Origin: Oscillospiraceae bacterium
GTDB lineage: Bacteria; Bacillota; Clostridia; Oscillospirales; Oscillospiraceae
Length of the DNA stretch: 19,860 nt
Assembly (NCBI GenBank): GCA_017557265.1
Contig: JAFZAM010000059.1
Location: forward strand, 1-19,860
Direction of reading: 5' to 3'
The notes under the pieces are model-generated. The model saw only the letters and a program-made list of their open reading frames with translations. It had not been told where the DNA came from and made no database searches. This document shows, piece by piece, positions 12,449-19,860 of this stretch. Position 1 is the first letter of the stretch. Every line of letters starts with the position of its first letter. The position numbers and the translations under genes were made by a program.

Positions 12449-13786
12449 CTACATACCGAAAATGCCGCGGCTTTTGGCGAAGCGCTTCTTGCCGCGCTTG
12501 CCGGAAAACTGCTTCGCCATCGACTGCATCATCTCGAACTGCTTGAGCAGTCTGTTGACGTCGACGACGGTCGTGCCGCTGCCTGCGGCGATGCGCTTTT
12601 TCCTGCTGGAGTTGAGGAGCGCCGGATTATCCCGCTCGGCCTTTGTCATCGAGAGGATGATGGCCTCCGTCTTACCGAGCGCCTTCTCGTCGATGGAAGC
12701 GCCGGAGAGAGCCTTCGCGTCGACTCCGGGGAGCATGCCCGCTATATCCGAGAGCGAGCCCATTGATTTTATAGAGGTGAGCTGCTCATAGAAATCCGTC
12801 AGAGTGAAGCGGTTGCTGACGAGCTTTTCCGCCATCTCGGCGGCCTTTTTTTCGTCGAAGCTCTGCTCCGCCTTCTCGATAAGCGTCAGCACGTCGCCCA
12901 TTCCGAGAATGCGCGAGGCCATGCGGTCGGGGTGGAAGGGCTCGATGCCGTCGAGCTTTTCGCCTATGCCTGCGTATTTTATGGGCTTTCCCGTCGCCGC
13001 GCGAACTGAGAGCGCCGCGCCGCCTCTCGCGTCGCCGTCGAGCTTCGTGAGGAGTACGCTGTCTATCCCGAGCGCCTCGTCGAAGGCCTTCGCCGCGTTC
13101 ACGGCGTCCTGACCGGTCATCGCGTCGACGACGAGCATGACCTCGTCGGGGCTGACGGCGGCCTTCATGCGCTTTAATTCGTCCATGAGCGTCTCGTCGA
13201 TGTGGAGGCGTCCGGCTGTATCGATGAAGACGATGTCGTTTCCATGCGTCTTCGCGTGCGCGACGGCGGCCTTCGCTATCTCGACGGGGTCGCCCGCGCC
13301 CTGCTCGAATACCGGCACGTCGACCTGCGCACCGACGGTCATGAGCTGCTGTATGGCGGCGGGTCTGTAGACGTCGCAGGCGACGAGGAGCGGCCTTCTG
13401 GAGTTCTTTTTCATGAGCGCGGCGAGCTTGGCGACGTTCGTCGTCTTGCCCGCGCCCTGAAGGCCGACCATCATGACGACCGTCGGGGGATTGGGGGAGA
13501 TGTTGAGCTTGGAGTTCGTCCCGCCCATCATCGTCGTGAGCTCCTCGTTGACGATCTTGATGACCATCTGCGCCGGGGACAGGCTCTCGAGCACGTCGAC
13601 TCCGACGGCGCGCTCGCTGACCTTGCTTATGAATTCCTTGACGACCTTGTAGCTGACGTCGGCCTCGAGGAGCGCCATGCGCACGTCGCGCATCGCGTCC
13701 TTGATATCGCCTTCGGTCAGGCGGCCCTTGCCGCGGAGCTTTTTGAAGGTCGCGGATAGTTTTTCGGATAAGCTTTCAAATGCCAT
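12449..13786 (-). CDS. ffh: Signal recognition particle GTPase Ffh (SRP54)
   Basis: Binds signal sequences of nascent membrane proteins and delivers them with SRP RNA to FtsY. The 445 aa show the N domain (1-~95), the GTPase G domain with GLQGAGKTT (108-116), DVYRPAA (138-144), DTAGR (189-193) and TKLD (247-250) followed by GDARGG, and the methionine-rich M domain (~325-445) with MTKAERDNP, SRKKRIAAGSG and a MMQSM stretch. ATG 13786 follows a GGAG site 6-9 nt upstream. It starts 12 nt after ylxM, its usual partner gene. Confidence 0.98.
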   Translation of the reverse strand: MAFESLSEKLSATFKKLRGKGRLTEGDIKDAMRDVRMALLEADVSYKVVKEFISKVSERAVGVDVLESLSPAQMVIKIVNEELTTMMGGTNSKLNISPNPPTVVMMVGLQGAGKTTNVAKLAALMKKNSRRPLLVACDVYRPAAIQQLMTVGAQVDVPVFEQGAGDPVEIAKAAVAHAKTHGNDIVFIDTAGRLHIDETLMDELKRMKAAVSPDEVMLVVDAMTGQDAVNAAKAFDEALGIDSVLLTKLDGDARGGAALSVRAATGKPIKYAGIGEKLDGIEPFHPDRMASRILGMGDVLTLIEKAEQSFDEKKAAEMAEKLVSNRFTLTDFYEQLTSIKSMGSLSDIAGMLPGVDAKALSGASIDEKALGKTEAIILSMTKAERDNPALLNSSRKKRIAAGSGTTVVDVNRLLKQFEMMQSMAKQFSGKRGKKRFAKSRGIFGM

Positions 13787-13798
13787 ATCTTACTCCGC

Positions 13799-14161
13799 TT
13801 ACTGCTTCATGCGCTCGACCAGACCGGCGATCTTTCCGCACAGCCCGGAGAGCTCCTTACTTTTCAGCTTGCCGTCGTTGAGCGCGTTTATCTCGCCCAC
13901 GCAGGAGCCGACGGCGTCGAGCCCGGCGTCTATCTCCTCGAGTCTCGCCAGCAGCCCCGTCTTGCGCTCGATGTCCTCGAGAGCGGCCTCGCTCTTGGAT
14001 ACGAGGTCGCGGACGGCCTGCCGCGAGACGCCGCTGTTTTCGGCTATCTCCGAGAGCGTGAGGTTCTCGTCGTAATAAAGAGCGAAATATTCGCGCTGGC
14101 GCTCCGTAAGGAGCTCGCCGTAAAGGTCGAACAGCAGCGCCATACGTACCGTCTTGTCCAT
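13799..14161 (-). CDS. ylxM: YlxM-type helix-turn-helix SRP-associated protein
   Basis: YlxM proteins are small HTH (sigma region-4-like) proteins linked to SRP function in Bacillota. I start at ATG 14161 (120 aa, MDKTVRMALLFDLYGELL) because GGAGGAG lies at about 14172-14178 and the family N-terminus begins there. The frame can be extended to a TTG at 14194, but that would run into a palindromic operator and has no ribosome binding site. Residues 15-62 (LTERQREYFALYYDENLTL, then EIAENSGVSRQAVRDLV) form the HTH. The C-terminal half is helical. It is first in the operon, directly downstream of the promoter with twin palindromes. Confidence 0.93.
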   Translation of the reverse strand: MDKTVRMALLFDLYGELLTERQREYFALYYDENLTLSEIAENSGVSRQAVRDLVSKSEAALEDIERKTGLLARLEEIDAGLDAVGSCVGEINALNDGKLKSKELSGLCGKIAGLVERMKQ

Positions 14162-14184
14162 TTGGCTCAACTCCTCCGGCGTAC

Positions 14185-14206
14185 TGTAAAGCAAAATCGC
14201 TTTACA
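14185..14206 (-). promoter_or_regulatory. 22-bp palindromic operator O1 at the ylxM transcription start
   Basis: An inverted repeat TGTAAAG-N8-CTTTACA. On the minus strand the inner bases are CGATTTTG. It lies at the predicted transcription start (~14205), just upstream of the ylxM ribosome binding site. Twenty of 22 bases equal O2 at 14249-14270 in the same orientation. The cognate regulator is unknown. Confidence 0.75.
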
Positions 14207-14211
14207 GAGGG

Positions 14212-14240
14212 ACTATAAACTAATTGCGGCGCCTTGTCAA
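14212..14240 (-). promoter_or_regulatory. Sigma-A promoter of the ylxM-ffh-rpsP-khpA-rimM-trmD operon
   Basis: On the minus strand TTGACA (14235-14240), exactly 17 nt, TATAGT (14212-14217): 11 of 12 consensus bases. Transcription would start near 14205, giving a leader of about 44 nt before ylxM. It lies between the two palindromes O1 and O2. Confidence 0.9.
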
Positions 14241-14248
14241 GCATTATT

Positions 14249-14270
14249 TGTAAAGTAAAAGCGCTTTACA
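14249..14270 (-). promoter_or_regulatory. 22-bp palindromic operator O2 upstream of the ylxM promoter
   Basis: Second copy of the TGTAAAG-N8-CTTTACA palindrome. On the minus strand the inner bases are CGCTTTTA. It ends 8 nt upstream of the -35 box and lies 73 nt before the divergent glucan synthase start, so it could serve either gene. Centre-to-centre distance to O1 is 64 bp, close to six helical turns. Confidence 0.75.
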
Positions 14271-14342
14271 CGCGAAATTGAATAACCGACCGCCGAAAAA
14301 GGGAAAAATACCGTATCAAAGACTTGAAACGGGGTCCGGGAT

Positions 14343-17300
14343 ATGGTCAAAAACGTTGAAACGGAGCTTCTAAGGCGATTCGGAGAAAATGTTGCGCTGA
14401 GTCTGCCCTCGTCGAATAATTGCTCGGGGAGGATAGTCTCAAAGAATGCGTCGAAGGATCTGGAGCGCGTGCGCTCGGCGGCGAAAGAGCTTCGCGAAAA
14501 AGCGTCCGAAGCCGAAAGGGAATGGCTCCGCGATAATTACTACGTCGCGGAGCGCGCCGCCTCGTTCGTCCGCGAATGCTTTTCCCGGAAAAGAGCGCTC
14601 TCGTCGTCTGCAAACGGTCACGTTCCCCTCGTATACGGCGCCGCTGAGAGCTTCGTGTTCTGCGGCAAATTCTCGGAAGAGCGATTCGACGAATACCTGA
14701 CCGGCTTTCAAAGCGTGCGGCCGCTTAACGAGAGGGAGCTTTCGCTTCTTTTCCCGGCGCTTCATGCCGCGCTGCTCAAAAAACTCGCGCAAGCGGCTTC
14801 GAGAGCGTCGGAGTTATCGGAAAAAGCCGCGGATCGCGCAGCGCACGACGAAAACGCGCGCGAAATAAAAGAGGTTTTCGATGCGTTCAAGTCCATAGCC
14901 GAAGCCGACGCGGCGAAGCTCCTGCTGAAGCAGAGCACGGTCGAGCGGATACTGTCGGCCGACCCGGTCTACCGAGATATGGACGAAGAGAGCCGAGTGC
15001 AGTACAGACGCCGCCTCGCAAGACTTGCCGGGAGGAAGGGCGTGAGCGAAAGCGCGCTCGCACAGAGACTTATCGAGCGATTGCAGCACGGACCGGAGCG
15101 GCACGTCGGAGAGCTTCTTTTTGAAAAGCTCTCCGGGAAGAAGTCGGCGCTTATACTTGCCGTCTATCTTTTTGCGGTTGTCGGCCTAAGCGCGGCAACG
15201 TCAAGTCTTTTAAGCGTTGCGGCGGAGTGCTTTGCTCTTTTGCCGCTCGTTTTTATCCCTTTGACTGAGATATTCAAATGCGCGGCGGACTCTCTTGCCT
15301 CCCGCATTAAAAAACCCTGCCCGCTGCCTCGAATGGAACTCAAAAACGGAATACCGTCCGACGCTGCGACGCTCGCGGTCATATCCTGCCTTCCGCGAAA
15401 TGCCGGAGAAGCGGCGGATCTCGTCCACAAGCTGGAGCTGTACTCGATAGCTAACCGCGACGCGGGAGAGAATCTCTGCTTCGGACTGCTTGCCGATCTT
15501 CCCGGATCGAAGACAGCGACAGCTCCGCAGGATACGGAGATATTGAGTTCGTGCGCAGACGGAGCAAACTCCTTGAACAAAAGTTACGGCGAGCGCTTTT
15601 TCGCCTTTACCCGGCCTCGAGTCTTTGACCCGGGCTCCGGGGAGATGTGCGGCCGCGAGCGAAAGCGCGGCGCCGTCGAAGCGCTCGTCGGGCTGATGCG
15701 CGGCTGCGAGAGCGAGATCGTCGTCGCGGCGGGCCCGGTCGAAAAGATATCAACATTCAAATATCTCATACTGCTCGATTCGGATACGAAGCTCACGGTC
15801 GGGAGCGCGAAAAAACTCGTCGGGACGATGCTGCACCCTCTCGTGCGGCCGGTCGTGGACGAAAAGAAAAAGCGGGTCGTCTCCGGCCACGGCGTCGTCG
15901 CGCCCGCCATATCCGTCGCCCTCGATTCCTCCAACGCGTCCCGCTTCGCGTCCGTCTTCGGAGGGCGCGGCGGGACGGAGCCTTACGCCTTCTCGCGGAG
16001 CGACGTCTATCAGGACCTGTTCGGCCGCGGCAGCTTTGCCGGTAAGGGCATAGTCAGCGTCGAGGCGTACGACAAATGCGTCTCCGGGCGTTTCCCGCTC
16101 AATACTGTTCTTTCCCACGACCTGCCCGAGGGCGAGCTGCTGCGCTGCGGCTTTGCCGACGATATCGAGCTCACCGACGGGTTTCCGTCTTCGCCGCGCT
16201 CTTACTGGATGAGGCTTCACAGATGGACGCGAGGCGACTGGCAGAATATCATCTGGCTCGGAAGCCGCGTAAAGAATTCGTCAGGAGTGAAGTCCGAAAA
16301 CGTTTTCGACGGTCTTTCCAAATGGAAGATAGTCGACAATCTGCGAAGGAGCCTTTTCGCTCCGGCGTGTCTTGTATCTCTGTTCGCCGCGTTTTTCATC
16401 GGCGGCCCGTTCGTATTAGCCGGGGCCGCCGCGGCGGCGGCTTTGCTTTTTCCCGCCATAGCCGCGGGCGCGAGCAATGCAATCAGAGCAAAGAAAGGCA
16501 GAGAGTACCGCTCATGCGTCCTTTACGGAGCGGGAGAGGCGATTGCTGTTGCGCTCGGAGCATTCGCGTTTTTGCCGCAGACGGCGTTCACTGCGCTCTC
16601 GGCGGCCGCCACTGCCGTTTACAGGCTTGCAGTCAGTAAGAAAGAGCTCCTTCGCTGGACTTCCTCCGCCGAGGCTGAAAACGAGAAAAACTCTTTTTTA
16701 TCCACACTGAAGACGATGCTGCCCGCCGTGTTTATCGGTGCGGCGGCGCTGTTTTCCTCTCCGCCCGGCTTTGCCTGCGGGCTCATCTGGCTGCTTTCTC
16801 CGGTTTTTGCGTACGCGCTCGGAATGAAACGGAAGAAGCCGGGTCTCGACCGTGCAGACAAGCTTTATCTGAGAGACGAGGCTCGTTCAATATGGAACTA
16901 TTTTTCCGAGCATATGACCGAGGAGCGCGGCTTTCTCCCGCCGGACAACTGGCAGGAGGAGCCGGCTCTCGGTATCGCGGAACGCACCTCGCCGACGAAT
17001 ATCGGCCTCGCTCTGCTCTCGGCGCTCGCTGCGTGCGAGCTTTCGTTTACAGGGCGCGGCGAGGCGTGCGGACTGTGCGAACGCGCCGCGGAAACGCTTG
17101 AAAAGCTCGAAAAGCGAAACGGCCACCTTTATAACTGGTACGACCTTAAGACGCTGCGCCCGATGGAGCCGCGTTTCGTCTCGACCGTCGACAGCGGCAA
17201 TCTCGCTGCGTGCCTGACCGCGGCGGCGGCGATCCTTAAAAGATACGGCCGAGATGATATTGCCCGCAGACTGACCGCCGTTCGCGACGCGATGGATTTT

Positions 17301-19860
17301 CGCGAGCTCTACGACTCAAAGCGCGAGCTCTTCTGCATCGGCATAAACTCCGAGGGCGAGCGCGAGGGGCTTTATGACCTTTTCGCGAGCGAGGCGCGCC
17401 TGACGTCGTATTTCGCCATAGCGCGCGGGATATGTACTCCGAAGCACTGGCACGAGCTCGCAAGGCCGATGGCCCGCTCTGGAGACCGCCTCGGCGTCGC
17501 TTCATGGAACGGGTCGGTTTTCGAGTACTTCATGCCGGAGCTGTTGCTCCCGCTGTATGAAAACTCGCTCGTCTGGGAATCCCTGCGCTTTTGTCTTGCC
17601 GTTCAGCTCGCCGCGTCCACGCCTTGGGGCGCGTCCGAGAGCGCGTTCGCATCGCTCGACGAAACGGGGAGCTATCGCTATAAGGCGCACGGCGCGCAGG
17701 ACGCCGCGATACGCAGAAAAGTCTATGCCGACAGAGTCGCCGCGCCGTACGCGTCGTTTCTCGCCCTTTCCATGTGGCCGAAGAGTGCGATTAATAATCT
17801 CAGACGCTTTGACGCGCTCGGGGCGAAGGGCAGATTCGGCTTTTACGAGGCTCTCGACTATACAGAAAGGCGAGTCCCCGCGGGGAGGGAGTTCGTCCCG
17901 GTCAAAACGTTCATGGCGCATCATCTCGGCATGAGCCTCGTCGCGGCCGCGAACGCGCTCAAGGACGGCGTTTTCGTCAAAGCGTTCCTCGACGATCCGG
18001 AGCAGGCGGCTTTTGCCGAGCTTCTGCAGGAAAAGGGTCCGGTCGGCACAAGGATTACGACCGCCGACAAATGCGTTGCGGAGGGACGAACGGTTTTTGA
18101 CGGATCGTGGGAAAACGCGGCTGAAGACGACGGCGTGCCGCGCACAGCCGTTCTTTCCAACGGCGCGTACTCGCTCACGGTCACCTCCGACGGGCTGTGG
18201 TCGTCCTCCTGCGGCGATATCGCATTGTCTCTTTTTGACGAAACGGGCAGAAGATCCGGCATGTTCGTCTCGTGCGGAGACGCCGTCCTGCCGTTGACCG
18301 GAGCCGTACCGGACGGAGTGAAACGAACCTGCTCGCTGTCTCCGAAAGGGGCGTCGTTCTCTTCGGAGTTTGACGACTTTACTGTGGAGTCGTCGTGGTA
18401 CGTCCCGGAGAAGACCCGGGGCGAGGTCCGACGCGTCAGGATATCCAACGCCGGAGAGGAGCGCGATTTCGAGCTTTCTCTATACCTTGAGCCGGTGCTT
18501 TCGGAAGCCGCGGCCTATCTCGCGCATCCCGCTTTTTCGAAACTCTCGATGGAGACGCGCGCTTTTGAGAGGGGCGTGACGGTCCTGCGCAGAGAGGGCG
18601 GTCCGGTCATACCCTCGGCCGTGAGCGTCGCCGTCTCGGAGCCGTTTGAATTTGATACCTCGCGCGAGAGCATTATCGGCCTATACGGATCTGTCGAGAA
18701 CGCGCTCAGAGAGCCTGCGGCTTCGACAGCCGGAGCAGTTCTCGACCCGTGCGTGTTGCTGAGGTGCTCCCTCAAAGTGCCGCGCGGGAGAACGCGCGAG
18801 GTCGTTTTCTCAACAGCATGGGGCGAGGACGCGGAGAGCTCCGAGTCCGCGGCGTCGGAACTCGTTTTTGTGAAAAGCCGCCCGTCCGGCTTTTACGCCT
18901 TTGCTGCGCGCGAATGCTGTTTCGGTCAGACAGACGGGGAGAACGTAAGCGCGCTTCTTCTATCGCTTTTGTACCGAAGAGCGGGCGAACAGCCCGCCCC
19001 CGGCGAAAAGTCCGGAGTCGAGGACCTTTGGCGCATAGGCGTGTCGGGAGACTTCTCGGCAGCTTACGTCGAAGCGACGGACGAATCGTCGCTCGAAAAG
19101 GCCAAAGCCTTTATGCGCGCGGCAAAATATCTGCGGATGTGCGGCTTAAAGTGCGACCTTATAGTTCTTTTTGCCGAGCCCGACGGCTATACGCGACCGA
19201 TAAGCTCCGCGCTGTTCGAGTTCTTAGAAACACTCGGCAGACCGAACGTTATCCACATTGTCGACGCGAACGAAAATCGAGGCGTCAAACACGTCGCTTC
19301 GCAGGCCGGTATTTCAGCATACCGATCGCCCGATCGAGGGTTTAATGCCGTTCCGATCGCTCACAGAAACGGCCGATTTGAGGACGGCGCCTTCGTTTTC
19401 GAGACGGAGCGCGGTGCAGGCATACCCGCGTGGAACCACATCATGACCAACGGCGGCCTCGGCTGGCTCGTTGCTGACGCGGGAACGTTCGGCTTATGGA
19501 TGGATAACGCGCGCGAAAACCGCCTTCTCAGGTGGATAAACGACCCGCTCGACACCGACGGCGCGGAAAAGCTCTGCCTCGTCCGGGGAGGACGCGAGGT
19601 CTCGCTCTTCGCTGCTCGCGACGAATACGGTTGCAGGATAACGTACGCGCCGGGATACGCCGTCTGGGAGCGCAGGATAGGCCGGACGGCGCTTAAAACG
19701 ACTGGCTGCGTTCATTATCGTGAAAACGTCCGTATTCTCGAAATATGCGCAGAAAGCGCGGAGCCCGGAGACTCTATCCGCTGGCGTATCGAGCCGTTTC
19801 CGTGCGACAGACCGGCCGGTATCCGGCCCGTCACGATCGAGGCCGACAGCCGTTCCGTCA
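14343..19860 (+). CDS. Cyclic beta-1,2-glucan synthase-like protein (GT84 / cyclisation domain / GH94), 3' partial
   Basis: The frame from ATG 14343 stays open for 1,839 codons to the right edge; full-length relatives (ChvB/NdvB/Cgs) have about 2,800 residues. Such enzymes polymerise UDP-glucose into beta-1,2-glucan, cyclise it and trim it by phosphorolysis. Seen in order: helical N-terminus with MDEESRVQYRRRLARLAG; membrane helices ~268-315; GT84 domain from ~327 with the DXD motif at D479/D481, FGRGSFAGKG, HDLPEGE (592-598) and HRWTRGDWQ (626-634); helices ~670-830; glycoamylase-like cyclisation domain from ~837 with DNWQEEP (868), ERTSPTNIG, STVDSGNLAA (947), candidate catalytic Glu1017 (SEARLTSYF) and Glu1099 (SESAF), and MAHHLGMSL (1193); then two GH94-type beta-sandwich parts (LSNGAYSLTV ~1270; NARENRLLRWINDP ~1720). 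The GH94 catalytic domain lies beyond the edge. The ribosome binding site (GGGGTCCGGG) is weak, and I find no clear promoter. Confidence 0.9.
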   Translation, partial: MVKNVETELLRRFGENVALSLPSSNNCSGRIVSKNASKDLERVRSAAKELREKASEAEREWLRDNYYVAERAASFVRECFSRKRALSSSANGHVPLVYGAAESFVFCGKFSEERFDEYLTGFQSVRPLNERELSLLFPALHAALLKKLAQAASRASELSEKAADRAAHDENAREIKEVFDAFKSIAEADAAKLLLKQSTVERILSADPVYRDMDEESRVQYRRRLARLAGRKGVSESALAQRLIERLQHGPERHVGELLFEKLSGKKSALILAVYLFAVVGLSAATSSLLSVAAECFALLPLVFIPLTEIFKCAADSLASRIKKPCPLPRMELKNGIPSDAATLAVISCLPRNAGEAADLVHKLELYSIANRDAGENLCFGLLADLPGSKTATAPQDTEILSSCADGANSLNKSYGERFFAFTRPRVFDPGSGEMCGRERKRGAVEALVGLMRGCESEIVVAAGPVEKISTFKYLILLDSDTKLTVGSAKKLVGTMLHPLVRPVVDEKKKRVVSGHGVVAPAISVALDSSNASRFASVFGGRGGTEPYAFSRSDVYQDLFGRGSFAGKGIVSVEAYDKCVSGRFPLNTVLSHDLPEGELLRCGFADDIELTDGFPSSPRSYWMRLHRWTRGDWQNIIWLGSRVKNSSGVKSENVFDGLSKWKIVDNLRRSLFAPACLVSLFAAFFIGGPFVLAGAAAAAALLFPAIAAGASNAIRAKKGREYRSCVLYGAGEAIAVALGAFAFLPQTAFTALSAAATAVYRLAVSKKELLRWTSSAEAENEKNSFLSTLKTMLPAVFIGAAALFSSPPGFACGLIWLLSPVFAYALGMKRKKPGLDRADKLYLRDEARSIWNYFSEHMTEERGFLPPDNWQEEPALGIAERTSPTNIGLALLSALAACELSFTGRGEACGLCERAAETLEKLEKRNGHLYNWYDLKTLRPMEPRFVSTVDSGNLAACLTAAAAILKRYGRDDIARRLTAVRDAMDFRELYDSKRELFCIGINSEGEREGLYDLFASEARLTSYFAIARGICTPKHWHELARPMARSGDRLGVASWNGSVFEYFMPELLLPLYENSLVWESLRFCLAVQLAASTPWGASESAFASLDETGSYRYKAHGAQDAAIRRKVYADRVAAPYASFLALSMWPKSAINNLRRFDALGAKGRFGFYEALDYTERRVPAGREFVPVKTFMAHHLGMSLVAAANALKDGVFVKAFLDDPEQAAFAELLQEKGPVGTRITTADKCVAEGRTVFDGSWENAAEDDGVPRTAVLSNGAYSLTVTSDGLWSSSCGDIALSLFDETGRRSGMFVSCGDAVLPLTGAVPDGVKRTCSLSPKGASFSSEFDDFTVESSWYVPEKTRGEVRRVRISNAGEERDFELSLYLEPVLSEAAAYLAHPAFSKLSMETRAFERGVTVLRREGGPVIPSAVSVAVSEPFEFDTSRESIIGLYGSVENALREPAASTAGAVLDPCVLLRCSLKVPRGRTREVVFSTAWGEDAESSESAASELVFVKSRPSGFYAFAARECCFGQTDGENVSALLLSLLYRRAGEQPAPGEKSGVEDLWRIGVSGDFSAAYVEATDESSLEKAKAFMRAAKYLRMCGLKCDLIVLFAEPDGYTRPISSALFEFLETLGRPNVIHIVDANENRGVKHVASQAGISAYRSPDRGFNAVPIAHRNGRFEDGAFVFETERGAGIPAWNHIMTNGGLGWLVADAGTFGLWMDNARENRLLRWINDPLDTDGAEKLCLVRGGREVSLFAARDEYGCRITYAPGYAVWERRIGRTALKTTGCVHYRENVRILEICAESAEPGDSIRWRIEPFPCDRPAGIRPVTIEADSRSV

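Noticed and set aside
13202..13759. 185-codon + strand open frame within ffh
   Set aside because: Antisense shadow of a strongly conserved gene, with no ribosome binding site or known similarity.
14162..14194. Extended ylxM starting at TTG 14194
   Set aside because: It would start inside the palindrome O1 without a ribosome binding site, while ATG 14161 has GGAGGAG at the right distance.
14249..14270. CcpA catabolite-response element, because of AAAGCGCTTT in the palindrome
   Set aside because: The spacing does not fit the cre consensus (one extra base in the left half), and the sister copy at 14185-14206 lacks that core while the outer TGTAAAG/CTTTACA arms are conserved.

Overview
The window looks like a chromosomal segment of a GC-rich member of the Clostridia (Bacillota). 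The basis is the gene order ylxM-ffh-rpsP-khpA-rimM-trmD, the GGAGG-type ribosome binding sites before most genes, and a Wzy/Wzx-type surface-polysaccharide operon of gut-clostridial style. A species or genus cannot be named from this sequence alone.

Region 1 (1-9147, + strand) is the distal part of an exopolysaccharide or capsule operon of seven genes: an O-antigen-ligase/Wzy-like polymerase (cut by the left edge), a polyprenyl-phosphate sugar-1-phosphate transferase that would start the repeat unit, two GT4 glycosyltransferases, an unusually short UDP-sugar dehydrogenase, a GT2 glycosyltransferase and a Wzx-type flippase. Most junctions overlap (14, 4, 8 and 8 nt), so translation is probably coupled. 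Together they would build a lipid-linked repeat, flip it and polymerise it outside the membrane. Chain-length and export regulators would lie upstream. A likely terminator follows the flippase.

Region 2 (9148-10097) is an AT-rich gap without a convincing gene, then a small flavodoxin-fold protein with a four-cysteine motif, closed by a strong intrinsic terminator.

Region 3 (10098-10603) holds tRNA-Pro(CGG) on the minus strand, with its own consensus promoter and terminator. Beyond it lies a compact mosaic of palindromes: two 78-79 bp direct repeats whose central hairpins differ in sequence but keep their pairing, an exact 24-bp copy of the tRNA 3' part, and two inverted 18-bp tRNA pieces. 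No gene explains this region.

Region 4 (10604-14161, minus strand) is the housekeeping operon ylxM-ffh-rpsP-khpA-rimM-trmD (SRP targeting, ribosomal protein S16, RNA binding, 30S maturation, tRNA m1G37 methylation). It is driven by a near-perfect sigma-A promoter (TTGACA-17-TATAGT). Two almost identical 22-bp palindromes, 64 bp apart, bracket this promoter and look like paired operators for an unidentified regulator.

Region 5 (14343 to the right edge, + strand, divergent) is one open frame of at least 1,839 codons for a membrane-bound cyclic beta-1,2-glucan synthase-like protein (GT84, glycoamylase-like cyclisation domain, start of the GH94 phosphorylase part). Its C-terminus lies outside the window.
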